Assembly (NCBI RefSeq): GCF_006335015.1
Contig: NZ_VDGT01000009.1
Span: 62,001 to 126,000 of the forward strand
Direction of reading: 5' to 3'
DNA length: 64,000 nt
Source of the DNA: Streptomyces sedi
GTDB taxonomy: Bacteria; Actinomycetota; Actinomycetes; Streptomycetales; Streptomycetaceae
Positions within the stretch are counted from its first letter, which is position 1. Each line of letters opens with the position of its first letter. Under the pieces are notes generated by a model. It ran no database searches, was not told the origin of the DNA, and was given only the letters and a program-made list of their open reading frames with translations. Shown here one piece after another: positions 8,923 to 18,484 of this stretch. Position numbers and translations under genes: made by a program.

Positions 8923-9915
8923 TCAGGCCGCACCAATGATGTCGACCACGAAGACCAGCGTCGAACCGGCGGGGATGCCGCCGTTCTCCTGGTCGCCGTA
9001 GGCCATGTCCGGCGGGAGGACCAGCAGGACGCGGTCGCCGACCTTCTTGCCCACCAGGCTCTCGTCCCAGCCGGCGACGACCGAGCCGGTGCCGATCTGG
9101 AAGGCGGAGGCGGACTCGCGCTCCCAGGAGGAGTCGAAGACCTCTCCGTCAGCCCAGGTCACGCCCGTGTACTGGACGACGAGCGCCTGCCCGTCGGCCA
9201 CCTCGGGGCCGTCGCCCTCGACGAGCAGCTGCTCGCGCAGCTCCTCCGGCGGGTCCTCGCCCTCGGGGATGGTGATCTCAGGGCCGCCGTCGCCGATCTC
9301 CACGGCCGGCAGGCCGTCCTCGGAGTCGGCCTGCTCGCCCTCGACCGAACCGGCCGGGTCCACCTGGGCGGAGGCGACGATGTCGAAGACCCAGACGACC
9401 CCGTCGTCCTCGCTCAGCCCGACCTGCTGGGCGGCCGGCCCGAGCAGCTCGCCCGCCTGGCCCTCGACCTGCACGCGGCTGCCGACCTGCTGCCCGATCA
9501 GGGGCTGGGTGACCGCCTGCGGGAGCGAGGACTCGACGTTCGCCTGGGCGATGACCTGCGGCTTCGCCCCGTCCTCGGTCTCCTCGCTGGGCTCGCCCTC
9601 GGTGGTACGCCAGGTGTTGACCAGCTCGGCGCCCTGCTCGACGGTGGTGGCGAGCACGTCCATCCGCAGGTAGTCGCCCTCGGCGATCTCCGCGCCGTCC
9701 CCCTCGGCGAGCACCTCGACCACGGTCTCGTCGGCGACCGCGGCCTCCTCGTCGATCTCGATCTCTGGCTGCTCGCCCGACTTGCCCGAGACGGTCGCCA
9801 CCGGCCCGTCGCCCCCCTTGTCGTCGCCCGATTCGGAACCGCAGGCGGCGGTCAGGAAGAGCGCCGGCACGGCCAGCGCGGCGACGAGGCGGTGCGCTCG
9901 TTGTGTGGGGATCAT
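8923..9915 (-). CDS. FKBP-type prolyl isomerase, secreted lipoprotein
   Basis: 330 residues. The N-terminus has a short charged region, a hydrophobic core and a lipobox (LTAACG, Cys about 25), so the mature protein should be lipid-anchored outside the membrane. A strongly acidic linker follows. Residues about 60-190 resemble a degenerate FKBP-like domain without obvious catalytic residues; the C-terminal domain (about 225-330) is a full FKBP fold: VQYTGVTWADGEVFDSSW, GWDESLVGKKVGDRVLLVLPPDMAYGD, LVFVVDIIG. Likely role is extracytoplasmic folding of exported proteins. It lies downstream of pafA on the same strand. Confidence 0.92.
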   Translation of the reverse strand: MIPTQRAHRLVAALAVPALFLTAACGSESGDDKGGDGPVATVSGKSGEQPEIEIDEEAAVADETVVEVLAEGDGAEIAEGDYLRMDVLATTVEQGAELVNTWRTTEGEPSEETEDGAKPQVIAQANVESSLPQAVTQPLIGQQVGSRVQVEGQAGELLGPAAQQVGLSEDDGVVWVFDIVASAQVDPAGSVEGEQADSEDGLPAVEIGDGGPEITIPEGEDPPEELREQLLVEGDGPEVADGQALVVQYTGVTWADGEVFDSSWERESASAFQIGTGSVVAGWDESLVGKKVGDRVLLVLPPDMAYGDQENGGIPAGSTLVFVVDIIGAA

Positions 9916-9998
9916 GAGTCCAACTCGCGATAGGAACGGCCGGGGCGGGACCCCGCTGGTCCCGCCACCCTACGACCTCGGCCGCCCCGCCGGGACGG

Positions 9999-11360
9999 TC
10001 ACATGCCGGCGATCAGCTTCTCCACCCGCTCGTCCACGGAGCGGAAGGGGTCCTTGCACAGGACGGTCCGCTGGGCCTGGTCGTTCAGCTTCAGATGGAC
10101 CCAGTCCACCGTGAAGTCGCGGCGCTGTTCCTGCGCCCGCCGGATGAAGTCGCCGCGCAGCCTGGCCCTGGTGGTCTGCGGCGGGACCGACTTGCCCTGG
10201 AAGATCTTCAGGTCGTTGCAGATCCGCTGCGCCTGACCCTTGCGCTCCAGCAGGTAGTACAGGCCGCGGCGGCGGTGGATGTCGTGGTAGGCCAGGTCTA
10301 TCTGCGCCACCCTGGGGTGCGACATGGTCAGGTTGTGCTTGGCCCGGTAGCGCTCGATCAGCTGGTACTTCATGACCCAGTCGATCTCGGTGTTGATCTT
10401 GTCGAGCTGCTCGCCGCGGATCGCGTCCAGCGTCCGCCCCCACAGCTCCAGGACGCGCTCGGTGAGCCCGGAGCGCATCCCGCGCCGCTCGCAGAAGTCC
10501 AGCGCCTTGTCGAAGTACTCCTGCTGGATCTCCAGTGCGGACGCCTCCCGGCCGGTGGCCAGGCGGACCTTGCGCTGTCCGGTGATGTCGTGGCTGACCT
10601 CGCGGATGGCGCGGATCGGGTTCTCCAGGGTGAGGTCGCGCATCACCGTGCCCGCCTCGATCATCCGCAGCACCAGATCGGTCGCGCCGACCTTGAGAAG
10701 CATGGTCGTCTCGGACATGTTCGAATCGCCGACGATCACATGCAGTCGTCGGTACCGCTCGGCGTCGGCGTGCGGCTCGTCCCTGGTGTTGATGATCGGC
10801 CGGGAGCGGGTGGTCGCCGAGCTGACCCCCTCCCAGATGTGCTCGGCGCGCTGGCTGACGCAGAAGACCGCGCCCCTGGGCGTCTGGAGCACCTTGCCGG
10901 CGCCGCAGACGAGCTGGCGGGTGACGAGGAACGGGATCAGCACGTCCGCCAGCCGGGAGAACTCCCCGTGCCGGGCGACCAGGTAGTTCTCGTGGCAGCC
11001 GTAGGAGTTGCCGGCGGAGTCCGTGTTGTTCTTGAAGAGATAGACGTCGCCGGCGATGCCCTCCTCGTGCAACCGCCGCTCGGCGTCCACGAGCAGACCC
11101 TCAAGAATGCGCTCGCCCGCCTTGTCGTGGGTGATCAGCTCGGTGACGTTGTCACACTCCGGGGTGGCGTACTCCGGGTGGGAACCGACGTCCAGGTACA
11201 ACCGGGCACCGTTGCGCAGAAAGACGTTGCTGCTACGGCCCCATGACACGACTCGGCGGAAGAGGTACCGCGCCACCTCGTCCGGGGACAGCCGTCGCTG
11301 GCCACGGAACGTACAGGTGACGCCGTACTCGTTCTCCAGCCCGAAAATGCGGCGATCCAT
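9999..11360 (-). CDS. pafA: PafA, Pup--protein ligase
   Basis: 453 residues, glutamine-synthetase-like carboxylate-amine ligase that joins the C-terminal glutamate of Pup to substrate lysines using [12 protein letters not shown] at residues 6-14 carries nucleotide/metal-binding glutamates and [15 protein letters not shown] carries the catalytic aspartate at residue 57. It lacks the extra Dop loop present in the paralogue at 16788-18299, which separates the two functions. The start ATG 11360 has no Shine-Dalgarno; a TAATGT hexamer ends seven bases upstream, suggesting a leaderless transcript even though an MFS gene ends only 9 bases upstream. Separated from prcBA-pup-dop-arc by MFS, LacI and GNAT genes. 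Confidence 0.97.
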   Translation of the reverse strand: MDRRIFGLENEYGVTCTFRGQRRLSPDEVARYLFRRVVSWGRSSNVFLRNGARLYLDVGSHPEYATPECDNVTELITHDKAGERILEGLLVDAERRLHEEGIAGDVYLFKNNTDSAGNSYGCHENYLVARHGEFSRLADVLIPFLVTRQLVCGAGKVLQTPRGAVFCVSQRAEHIWEGVSSATTRSRPIINTRDEPHADAERYRRLHVIVGDSNMSETTMLLKVGATDLVLRMIEAGTVMRDLTLENPIRAIREVSHDITGQRKVRLATGREASALEIQQEYFDKALDFCERRGMRSGLTERVLELWGRTLDAIRGEQLDKINTEIDWVMKYQLIERYRAKHNLTMSHPRVAQIDLAYHDIHRRRGLYYLLERKGQAQRICNDLKIFQGKSVPPQTTRARLRGDFIRRAQEQRRDFTVDWVHLKLNDQAQRTVLCKDPFRSVDERVEKLIAGM

Positions 11361-11369
11361 GAGTGAACA

Positions 11370-12629
11370 TTACGCCTGATGCCCACTTCTGAAACCGGGT
11401 TCGAGCGCGGCGTTTCGATCATTTCGCGATTCCGGGGGCGCTTCGGAAGGGGCCTCGGGAACTGCGAGAACGCGGCGGGTGGCGAGCAGCACCAGCACGG
11501 CGAGGCAGCCGGAGACCCCGGCGACCAGGAAGCCGGCGCCCTCCTCGCCCCACTCGACGGCCGGCCCGGCGACGGCCGTGCCGACGGCCGCGCCGACGCC
11601 GAAGGTGGTCACCAGCCAGGAGAACGCCTCGGTCACCGTGCCGCGCGGCGCGTGCCGGTCGATGACCGCGAACGCGCAGGCCAGCGAGGGGGCGAGGGCG
11701 ACCCCCGCGAGGCCGGCGAACAGCGTCATCAGCGCCACCGAGCCCGGCACCAGTGCCAGCGGCAGATAGCCGGCCGCCAGCACGGAGACCAGCGCCAGCA
11801 GCCGTGGCTCCGGCGCCCCGGCCCACGGCCTGGCGCCGTACCAGAGCCCGCCGACCAGCGCGCCCACGCCGAGCGCGGAGAGCAGATAACTGGCCACCCA
11901 CTCGTCGCCCCTGGCGTCCGCGTAGGCCACGGCGGCGACCGAGATCGCGCCCAGCGCCATGCCCACGCACAGGAAGCAGCCGAGCAGCGCCAGGAGCCCG
12001 CCGGAGCGCAGGGCCCCGAGCCAGTGGGCCTCGCGCTGTTCCCCGCGCCACCGGCGTGAGGGCTCGGAGACCACGACGGTGAGCGCGCCCAGCAGCCCGA
12101 CCGCGTTGATCACCAGCAGCGCCGCCGCCTCGGACCAGACGGCCACGAGAAGCATCACCAGCAGCGGCCCGCCGGCGAACATCACCTCCTGCGCGACGGC
12201 GTCCAACGCGTAGGCCCTGCGCACCCGTTCGGCCGAGCCGAGCACGGTGGACCACAGCGCGCGCAGCGCGCCCTCCAGCGGCGGGGTGGTGAGCCCGGCC
12301 AGCAGCACCAGGGCGGCGGCCACCGGCAACGGCTCGGTGCCGAGCAGCGCGAACGCGACCATCGCCAGCGCGGAGACCAGCGCGGCGGGGAACATCACCC
12401 TCTGCCCCCGCAGGTCGACCAGCCGCCCGAGCAGCGGCTGGCCGACGGCGGTGGCCAGCCCGTGCACGGCGGCCAGGGCGCCGGCGAGGGTGTAGCCGCC
12501 GCCCTCGGCGCGGGTGAAGAGCACGATGGCCAACGGAGCGGTGCCATGCGGGAGTCGGCCGACGAGCGTGCCGCTCAGCAGCCGCAGCACATGGGGGGAA
12601 CGCAGCAGTTCCCCGTAGCCGGCGGTCAT
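11370..12629 (-). CDS. MFS transporter (drug-efflux type)
   Basis: 419 residues with about twelve hydrophobic spans. The segment LGRLVDLRGQRVMFPAAL resembles the MFS motif A loop between spans 2 and 3. Substrate unknown. It diverges from the LacI-family gene at 12751 across 121 bases containing a pair of TACGTA palindromes, so LacI control is likely. It ends 9 bases before pafA on the same strand, so read-through into pafA is possible. Confidence 0.85.
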   Translation of the reverse strand: MTAGYGELLRSPHVLRLLSGTLVGRLPHGTAPLAIVLFTRAEGGGYTLAGALAAVHGLATAVGQPLLGRLVDLRGQRVMFPAALVSALAMVAFALLGTEPLPVAAALVLLAGLTTPPLEGALRALWSTVLGSAERVRRAYALDAVAQEVMFAGGPLLVMLLVAVWSEAAALLVINAVGLLGALTVVVSEPSRRWRGEQREAHWLGALRSGGLLALLGCFLCVGMALGAISVAAVAYADARGDEWVASYLLSALGVGALVGGLWYGARPWAGAPEPRLLALVSVLAAGYLPLALVPGSVALMTLFAGLAGVALAPSLACAFAVIDRHAPRGTVTEAFSWLVTTFGVGAAVGTAVAGPAVEWGEEGAGFLVAGVSGCLAVLVLLATRRVLAVPEAPSEAPPESRNDRNAALEPGFRSGHQA

Positions 12630-12648
12630 GGGGTCACCCTTCGGTAGT

Positions 12649-12678
12649 GTTACGTATAACTGCCCCCGATTCTACGTA
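12649..12678. promoter_or_regulatory. Paired TACGTA palindromes, candidate LacI operator
   Basis: GTTACGTATAAC at 12649-12660 and CTACGTACG at 12672-12680 each carry a TACGTA core; the cores are 22 bp apart, two helical turns. They sit in the divergent MFS/LacI promoter interval, where the adjacent LacI-type repressor could bind cooperatively. Confidence 0.45.
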
Positions 12679-12750
12679 CGATGCTCCGGTCCGCGACAAT
12701 CGATATCCCGCTTTCGACATCCCGCTCTCCTCAACGGCCAGGGAGGCCAA

Positions 12751-13758
12751 GTGCCCGAGGCACGCCCGCCGACCAGTCGCGACGTGGCCCGGCACGCCGG
12801 CGTCTCCCAGGCCACGGTCTCGCTGGTGCTGCGCGACCGCTGGCGCGGCCGGGTCTCCCCCGCCCGCGTCGACGCGGTGCGCGCGGCTGCGCGGGAGTTG
12901 GGCTACCGGCCGAACCAGGCCGCCCGCAGCCTGCGGCTCGGCGGCTCCAGGACCGCGCTGCTGGTGGTGCCGGCGCTGGCCAACGACTTCTTCGGCCGGG
13001 TGCACGCGGGCGCGGCGTCGGTCGCGGCGGAGAACGGGCTCCACCTGGTGCTCTACCCCTCCCCCGGGGGCGTGGGCCCGGCGCCCGACCCGTTCGCCTC
13101 GGCCAGCGCCACGCTGGACGGGGTGCTGGCCTCCTCGATGGCGGCGGAGGCGCTGAGCGCGCTCAGCGGGGCCGGGCTGCCGCTGGTGATGCTCGACAGC
13201 GAGCCGGGGCGCGCGCCGGCCGCCGCCACGGTCAACCCGGACATCGCGGCCGGGACGCGGCTGATCGTCGACCATCTGCGGGAGTGGGGGCACCGGAGGA
13301 TCGCCCATCTCGCGGCGGACGTCGACTCCTGGACCTTCGCCATGCGGGCCGCGACCCTCGCGGAACGGCTGGATATCGACGGTCTCCCGCCGCCTCGCAC
13401 GGAACGGGCCGAGCTGAGCGTCGGCGGCGGACTGCGGGCGGCGGAACGCGCGTTGGCGGCCACCCCGCGCCCCACCGCGCTGTTCTGCGACGACGACCTG
13501 CTGGCGGCGGGGGCGTGCAAGGCGGCGCGGCGGATGGGCCTGCGGGTGCCGGAGGACGTCTCGGTGACCGGCTTCGACGACCTGGCGCTGGCCACCACGG
13601 TCGAGCCGGAGCTGACCACGGTGAGCCTGCCCGCTGAGGAACTGGGCGCTGCCGGGCTGCGCGCGTTGCTCGCGGTGCTCGACGGCCGCGCGCAGCAGGA
13701 CACCGTGCTGCCGGTGCGGCTGGCCGTGCGCGGCACCACGGGGCCGCCCCCCGGCTGA
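12751..13758 (+). CDS. LacI-family transcriptional regulator
   Basis: 335 residues. The N-terminal LacI helix-turn-helix reads TSRDVARHAGVSQATVSLVLRDR with the hinge helix RPNQAARSLRLG; the rest is a periplasmic-binding-protein-like effector domain, with CDDDLLAAGACKAARRMGLRVPEDVSVTGFDDL typical of the family C-terminus. Start is GTG 12751 with GGGAGG four bases upstream; the open frame extends further upstream but only through the promoter interval. Effector unknown. Divergent from the MFS exporter, which is the most likely target together with its own promoter. Confidence 0.92.
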   Translation: MPEARPPTSRDVARHAGVSQATVSLVLRDRWRGRVSPARVDAVRAAARELGYRPNQAARSLRLGGSRTALLVVPALANDFFGRVHAGAASVAAENGLHLVLYPSPGGVGPAPDPFASASATLDGVLASSMAAEALSALSGAGLPLVMLDSEPGRAPAAATVNPDIAAGTRLIVDHLREWGHRRIAHLAADVDSWTFAMRAATLAERLDIDGLPPPRTERAELSVGGGLRAAERALAATPRPTALFCDDDLLAAGACKAARRMGLRVPEDVSVTGFDDLALATTVEPELTTVSLPAEELGAAGLRALLAVLDGRAQQDTVLPVRLAVRGTTGPPPG

Positions 13759-13771
13759 GAACCCGCCGCCC

Positions 13772-14528
13772 TCACAACCGGTGGTGCACCCACCCCCCCC
13801 GGTTCCACGTAGACCGCGTGGTCGTGCGCGACATCGCAGTGCACCGGCACGAGCGCGTCGGGCACCGTGACCGGACCGGTGGCGTCGAACGGCAGCCCGG
13901 TCCAGGAACGCCACTCCGCCAACGTGCCGGGGATGACCATGGCGCGCGGGCAGACTCCGACGATCCGGCCGCCGGCGCGGACATGGACGCGCAGCCACGG
14001 GTCCCGCGGCAGCCCGTCCTCGCGGACGAGCCGCGCGTACTCCTCCACGGGCAGGTCGGGGACGAGGTGCTTGCGGTTCGGCCGCACCGGGGCGACCAGG
14101 TGCGCGAACCCGAGCCGCGCCGCGTTCTCCCGCATCGCGGCCAGCATCCGGCCCGACAGCCCGGTCCCCTGGAGGTGCCGGGCGACGCTGATCTCCAGTG
14201 CCGAGACGAGGTTCGGCCTCCGGCCGAGCTGCCGGTCGCGCGCCGCGCGCCAGATCGCCCCGTCCCAGCCGTCGACGGGGAGTTCGCCGCGCGCCGGATC
14301 GCCCTCCCAGAAGAAGGGGACGGAGAAGCCGCGGGCGACCGCCTGGTCCGGGGCCTCGGCGTCGTAGGCGAGCAGGCCGTGCTCCGGGTGCGCGGTCCTG
14401 ACGTCGCTGAAGTAGAGCGGGCCCATGGGGTCCTCGTCCATGAACGCCGGCCAGGGTTCGCTCTCCGGCGCCGCGAACGAGGACTTCAGCGTGGGTCGTT
14501 GGGCGAGCGTGACGATGCGCAGGTCCAT
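13772..14528 (-). CDS. GNAT-family N-acetyltransferase with an apparent one-base frameshift near its C-terminus
   Basis: Reading from ATG 14528, about 240 residues form a coherent protein with a central GNAT-like stretch (SALEISVARHLQGTGLSGRMLAAMRENAARLGFAHLVAPVRPN) that would bind acetyl-CoA. At 13793-13800 there is a run of eight C on the plus strand. With eight, the frame loses its stop and runs antisense through the LacI gene. With seven, it reads VYVEPGGWVHHRL and stops at 13772, right beside the LacI stop. The second reading gives a natural end, so I annotate that span. The extra base may be a sequencing error, a real mutation or a slippery site. Substrate unknown. Confidence 0.75.
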
Positions 14529-14575
14529 GGCCCGACCGTAGCCAGCGGGACCCGCCCGGGCACCCGGTTTACGGT

Positions 14576-14612
14576 GCCGCCCGTCCCCGGCCGGTCGCCG
14601 GGGACGGGCGGC
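14576..14612 (-). terminator. Perfect 16-bp hairpin after prcA
   Basis: GCCGCCCGTCCCCGGC at 14576-14591 pairs exactly with GCCGGGGACGGGCGGC at 14597-14612 around a 5-base loop, five bases past the prcA stop. It closes the leftward proteasome unit. Confidence 0.8.
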
Positions 14613-14617
14613 GGCCG

Positions 14618-15394
14618 TTACTTCCCGTCGCCCTTGGGGGCCTCGTCGTCGCCCGCCTCGCCGTCCTCAGCGGCCTCGGCCGCCTCGGCGCTGTCGCCGG
14701 CCTCCAGCAGCGCGCTGAGCTGACGCTGCAACACCCGCTTGAACTTGCGCTGTTGGGGCCGCTCGCGGTCCAGCACCGCGACCTCAAGCTGGTCGCTGGT
14801 CAGCTCGCGCTCGGTGCCGCCGCTCTCCCTGCCCAACGAGGCCACGGCCAGCCGCAGCGCCTCGCCCAGGTCCATGTCGTCCCGGTGCCGCTGGCTGAGA
14901 TAGCTGCCGATCTGGTCCGAGTTCCCACCGACGGCGACCGATCCGTGCTCGTCGATGATCGAACCGTCGTGCGGCAGCCGGTAGATCTCGTCCTCGGCCG
15001 GGGTGGCCCCGACCTCGGCGACCAGCAGCTCGACCTCGTACGGCTTCTCCACGGTCGCGGAGAAGATCGTGCCCAGCGTCTGGGCATAGAGGTTGGCCAG
15101 GCCGCGGGCGGTCACGTCCTGCCGGTCGTAGGTGTAGCCACGCAGGTCGGCGTAGCGGGTGCCGCCGATGCGCAGGGACTCGTACTCGTTGTACTTGCCG
15201 GTCGCGGCGAACGCGATCCGGTCGTAGATCTCGCTGACCTTGTGCAGCGCCCGCGAGGGGTTCTCGGCGACGAACACGATGCCGTCGGCGTACTGGAGCA
15301 CCACCAGGCTCCGGCCGCGCGCGATGCCCTTGCGGGCGTACTCGGCGCGGTCGGCCATGGCCTGCTGGGGTGAGACATAGAACGGCGTGGACAC
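14618..15394 (-). CDS. prcA: Proteasome subunit alpha
   Basis: 258 residues. Proteasome alpha fold: N-terminal gate segment [26 protein letters not shown], then [19 protein letters not shown] and [27 protein letters not shown]. Seven copies cap each end of the beta rings and gate the chamber. The C-terminal tail (about residues 225-258) is low-complexity, acidic and alanine-rich, as in other Streptomyces. GTG start at 15394 with AAGGGA upstream. It follows prcB by 66 bases and ends at the strong hairpin at 14576-14612. Confidence 0.97.
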   Translation of the reverse strand: MSTPFYVSPQQAMADRAEYARKGIARGRSLVVLQYADGIVFVAENPSRALHKVSEIYDRIAFAATGKYNEYESLRIGGTRYADLRGYTYDRQDVTARGLANLYAQTLGTIFSATVEKPYEVELLVAEVGATPAEDEIYRLPHDGSIIDEHGSVAVGGNSDQIGSYLSQRHRDDMDLGEALRLAVASLGRESGGTERELTSDQLEVAVLDRERPQQRKFKRVLQRQLSALLEAGDSAEAAEAAEDGEAGDDEAPKGDGK

Positions 15395-15460
15395 CGGGGT
15401 CGTCCCTTCACATCTGGTCGGTCACAGCGGATTGATCGGCACCGCGAGGGCCGAGGGCAC

Positions 15461-16303
15461 TCAGAGGGCGGGCGCCTGGGGTCCGTCGGGCCGCCGGAGG
15501 CGGCCGTCGTGGATGGCCTCGGCAGCCGCGGACACCTCGTCCTCGGTCAGGCGGCGGATGCCGTCCTCGGTGATCACCATGACGATGGGGTAGATCCTGC
15601 GCACCAGGTCGGGGCCGCCGGTCGCCGAGTCGTCGTCGGCGGCGTCGTAGAGCGCCTGGAGCACGACCGTGGCGACCTCGTCCTGCGACAGGTCGTCACG
15701 GTGCAGCTTCTTCAGGGAGCCGCGGGCGAAGACCGATCCGGAGCCGACGGAGGCGAAGCCGGACTCCTCCGTGCGACCGCCGGCCACGTCGTAGGAGAAG
15801 ATCCGGCCGTGCCCGCGGTCGAGGTCGTAGCCGGCGAAGAGCGGGACCACGGCCAGGCCCTGCATGGCCATGCCCAGGTTGCCCCGGATCATCGTGGAGA
15901 GGCGGTTGGCCTTGCCCTCCAGCGAGAGGACCTCGCCCTCGACCTTCTCGAAGTGCTCCAACTCCAGCTGGAAGAGCTTCACCAGCTCGACGGCGATGCC
16001 CGCCGTGCCGGCGATGCCCACAGCGGAGAACTCGTCGGCGGGGAAGACCTTCTGCATGTCCTTGGTGGCGATGACGTTGCCCATGGTGGCGCGGCGGTCG
16101 CCGGCGAGGACCACGCCGTCGGCGAAGCCGGCGGCGACGATGGTGGTGCCGTGCGGCGCCTCGACCGGCCCCTTGATCGGGGGCGTCGCCCCGCCGGGCA
16201 GCCGCTCGGGCGCGTGCTCGGAGAGGAAGTCGAGAAAGGAGGACGACCCCGGCCGCAGGAAGGCCGCCGGGAGTCGCCCCTGATCGTGGGAGTTGGCTGC
16301 CAC
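15461..16303 (-). CDS. prcB: Proteasome subunit beta, catalytic, with propeptide
   Basis: 280-residue precursor. The autocleavage site is [10 protein letters not shown], making Thr53 the N-terminal nucleophile after removal of a 52-residue propeptide. Lys and Asp partners appear in [20 protein letters not shown]. Fourteen copies form the two inner rings of the 20S core, degrading pupylated substrates fed by the ARC ring. Start is GTG 16303 with AAGGAAA close upstream. The pup stop lies 141 bases upstream, and that interval may hold an internal promoter. Confidence 0.97.
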   Translation of the reverse strand: MAANSHDQGRLPAAFLRPGSSSFLDFLSEHAPERLPGGATPPIKGPVEAPHGTTIVAAGFADGVVLAGDRRATMGNVIATKDMQKVFPADEFSAVGIAGTAGIAVELVKLFQLELEHFEKVEGEVLSLEGKANRLSTMIRGNLGMAMQGLAVVPLFAGYDLDRGHGRIFSYDVAGGRTEESGFASVGSGSVFARGSLKKLHRDDLSQDEVATVVLQALYDAADDDSATGGPDLVRRIYPIVMVITEDGIRRLTEDEVSAAAEAIHDGRLRRPDGPQAPAL

Positions 16304-16444
16304 AGGTTTCCTTCCAGATAGGCGAAACGGTCCGCTGCTCCGGGCCGACGGAGGGCCGGGCAGAGGCAGCGTACGTCACGGACCCTACCCGTCAGATGGA
16401 CATGATCCACATGACTCGGAAAGCCTCGGCCGGCAGCCCGCGGC

Positions 16445-16663
16445 CTACTGGCCGCCCTTCTGGACGAAGCTGCGCACGAAGTCCTCCGCGTTGGACTCCA
16501 GCACCTCGTCGATCTCGTCCAGGACCGAGTCCACGTCGTCCGTCAGGGCCTCCTGACGCTCCTTGAGATCCTCGGAGACCTCGGCGTCCTGCGCCTGCTC
16601 CTCGGTCTCCTCGCTGGTACGCGACGCCCGCTGCTGGCCGCCGCCGGTGTCCTTGGTCGCCAT
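16445..16663 (-). CDS. pup: Prokaryotic ubiquitin-like protein Pup
   Basis: 72 residues, acidic and glutamate/glutamine-rich, beginning MATKDTGGGQQ and ending FVRSFVQKGGQ. The C-terminal glutamine shows that Dop must first deamidate it to glutamate before PafA can ligate it. The central segment (about residues 21-58) is the coiled-coil-forming region that docks on the ARC/Mpa coiled coils. A GTG nine bases further upstream is a possible start, but the family begins at MATKDT. The dop stop lies 125 bases upstream. Confidence 0.98.
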   Translation of the reverse strand: MATKDTGGGQQRASRTSEETEEQAQDAEVSEDLKERQEALTDDVDSVLDEIDEVLESNAEDFVRSFVQKGGQ

Positions 16664-16787
16664 CTCCCTCACCCCATGCTCAGCTGTGACGTGACATGAA
16701 TCAGACCCTACTCGCCGGGGCTGACATCGGCTTCCCGGAGCGGAGACCTCGGGAATCCGCTGAGATCATTCCCAGATCGGGCACCCC

Positions 16788-18299
16788 TCAGCCGCCGGAC
16801 AGCGCCCTGACCAGATCCTCGGCGGTCTCCGAGCGTTCCAGCAGCCCCTCCACGTGCTCCCTGGTGCCCCGCAGCGGGTCCATGGTGGGCACCCGTTGGA
16901 GCGAGTCGCGGCCCGGCAGGTCGAAGATCACCGAGTCCCAGGAGGCGGCGGCCACGTGCTCCGCGTAACGGTCGAGGCAGCGCCCCCTGAAGTAGGCCCT
17001 GGTGTCCTCCGGCGGCTGCCGGCGGGCCTCGTCCACGGTCGCGTCGTCCAGCAGGGTCCTCATCCGGCCGCGTGCCACCAGCCGGTTGTACAGGCCCTTG
17101 GCCTGGCGGACGTCCGCGTACTGGAGGTCGACCAGATGCAGCCTGGCGTCCTCCCAGCCCACGCCGTCCCGGCGCCGGTAGCCCTCCATCAGCTCGCGCT
17201 TGGCGACCCAGTCCAGCTGGTTGGACAGGCTCATCGGGTCGCTCTCCAGCCGGGTCAGCACGTCCTCCCAGCGGGCCAGCACGTCGGTGGTCTGCGCGTC
17301 GGCGTCCGTGCCCCAGCGCTCCTCGACGTACTTGTGGGCCAGCTCGTAGAACTCCATCTGGAGCTGGACCGCCGTCAGCCGCCGACCGCTGCGCAGCGTC
17401 ACCAGCTCCTTGAGCGACGGGTCGTGGCTGACCCGGTGGAGGGTGCGCACCGGCTGGTCGACGGCGAGGTCGACGGCGATGAAGCCGTCCTCGATCATCG
17501 ATAGCACCAGCGCGGTGGTGCCCAGCTTGAGGTAGGTCGAGATCTCCGAGAGGTTGGCGTCGCCGATGATCACATGGAGCCTGCGATAGCGCTCGGCGTC
17601 GGCGTGCGGCTCGTCCCTGGTGTTGATGAGGGGCCGCTTGAGTGTGGTCTCCAGGCCGACCTCGACCTCGAAGTAGTCGGCGCGCTGGCTGATCTGGAAG
17701 CCGTGCTCGGAGCCGTCCTGCCCCAGCCCCACCCGCCCGGCGCCGCAGACCACCTGGCGGGAGACGAAGAACGGGGTGAGGTGCCGGACGATGTCGGAGA
17801 ACGGGGTCTCCCGCTTCATCAGGTAGTTCTCGTGGGTGCCGTAGGAGGCGCCCTTGTTGTCCGTGTTGTTCTTGTAGAGCAGGATCGGCTGCGCGCCCGG
17901 CACCTCGCCGGCGCGCTCGGCCGCCTCGGCCATGATCCGCTCCCCCGCCTTGTCCCAGCGGACGGCGTCCAGCGGGTTGGTGGTCTCGGGGGCGCTGTAC
18001 TCGGGGTGCGCGTGGTCGACGTAGAGCCGGGCGCCGTTGGTGAGGATGACGTTGGCCAGGCCGATGTCCTCGTCGGTCAGCTGGCTGGCGTCCGCGTTGT
18101 CCCTGGCCAGGTCGAAGCCCCTGGCGTCGCGGAGCGGGTTCTCCTCCTCGAAGTCCCAACGGGCTCTTCTGGCGCGGTGCATCGCCGCCGCGTAGGCGTT
18201 GACGACCTGGGAGGAGCTGAGCATGGCGTTGGCGTTGGGGTGGCCAGGGACGGAGACGCCGTACTCGGTCTCGATGCCCATCACTCGCCGTACGGTCAT
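16788..18299 (-). CDS. dop: Dop, Pup deamidase/depupylase
   Basis: 503 residues, paralogue of Paf[10 protein letters not shown] near residue 7 and [14 protein letters not shown] with catalytic Asp95 mark the glutamine-synthetase-like active site. The insertion [26 protein letters not shown]-like region at about 45-70 is the Dop loop, absent from PafA. It converts the C-terminal Gln of Pup to Glu and removes Pup from substrates. The ATG at 18299 is preceded by AAGGAGG; the frame extends 43 codons upstream but without a better start. A 14-bp hairpin at 18411-18453 separates it from arc, so it likely has its own promoter. Confidence 0.97.
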   Translation of the reverse strand: MTVRRVMGIETEYGVSVPGHPNANAMLSSSQVVNAYAAAMHRARRARWDFEEENPLRDARGFDLARDNADASQLTDEDIGLANVILTNGARLYVDHAHPEYSAPETTNPLDAVRWDKAGERIMAEAAERAGEVPGAQPILLYKNNTDNKGASYGTHENYLMKRETPFSDIVRHLTPFFVSRQVVCGAGRVGLGQDGSEHGFQISQRADYFEVEVGLETTLKRPLINTRDEPHADAERYRRLHVIIGDANLSEISTYLKLGTTALVLSMIEDGFIAVDLAVDQPVRTLHRVSHDPSLKELVTLRSGRRLTAVQLQMEFYELAHKYVEERWGTDADAQTTDVLARWEDVLTRLESDPMSLSNQLDWVAKRELMEGYRRRDGVGWEDARLHLVDLQYADVRQAKGLYNRLVARGRMRTLLDDATVDEARRQPPEDTRAYFRGRCLDRYAEHVAAASWDSVIFDLPGRDSLQRVPTMDPLRGTREHVEGLLERSETAEDLVRALSGG

Positions 18300-18410
18300 G
18301 CGGCCCTCCTTGCCTCGCGGCGCCCTGCGGCCCCGGTCGCTGGCTAGCAGCCTAGGCGACACGGGGTGCGGTGAGGAGATCACCGCGAGTCCTCGGGCGG
18401 TCCGGATACG

Positions 18411-18453
18411 CGTCCGGCTGCGGGCCACGCCTCGCGTGTCCCGCAGCCGGACG
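18411..18453 (-). terminator. 14-bp stem hairpin after arc
   Basis: CGTCCGGCTGCGGG at 18411-18424 pairs exactly with CCCGCAGCCGGACG at 18440-18453. It lies just past the arc stop and upstream of dop. Confidence 0.75.
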
Positions 18454-18484
18454 TCGTACGCTCGTTTGTCTGCTCTGCCGGGTC

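Noticed and set aside
13053-14528. GNAT protein of 491 residues
   Set aside because: The second half is antisense to the LacI gene and serine/arginine-rich; removing one base of the C run gives a natural stop at 13772.
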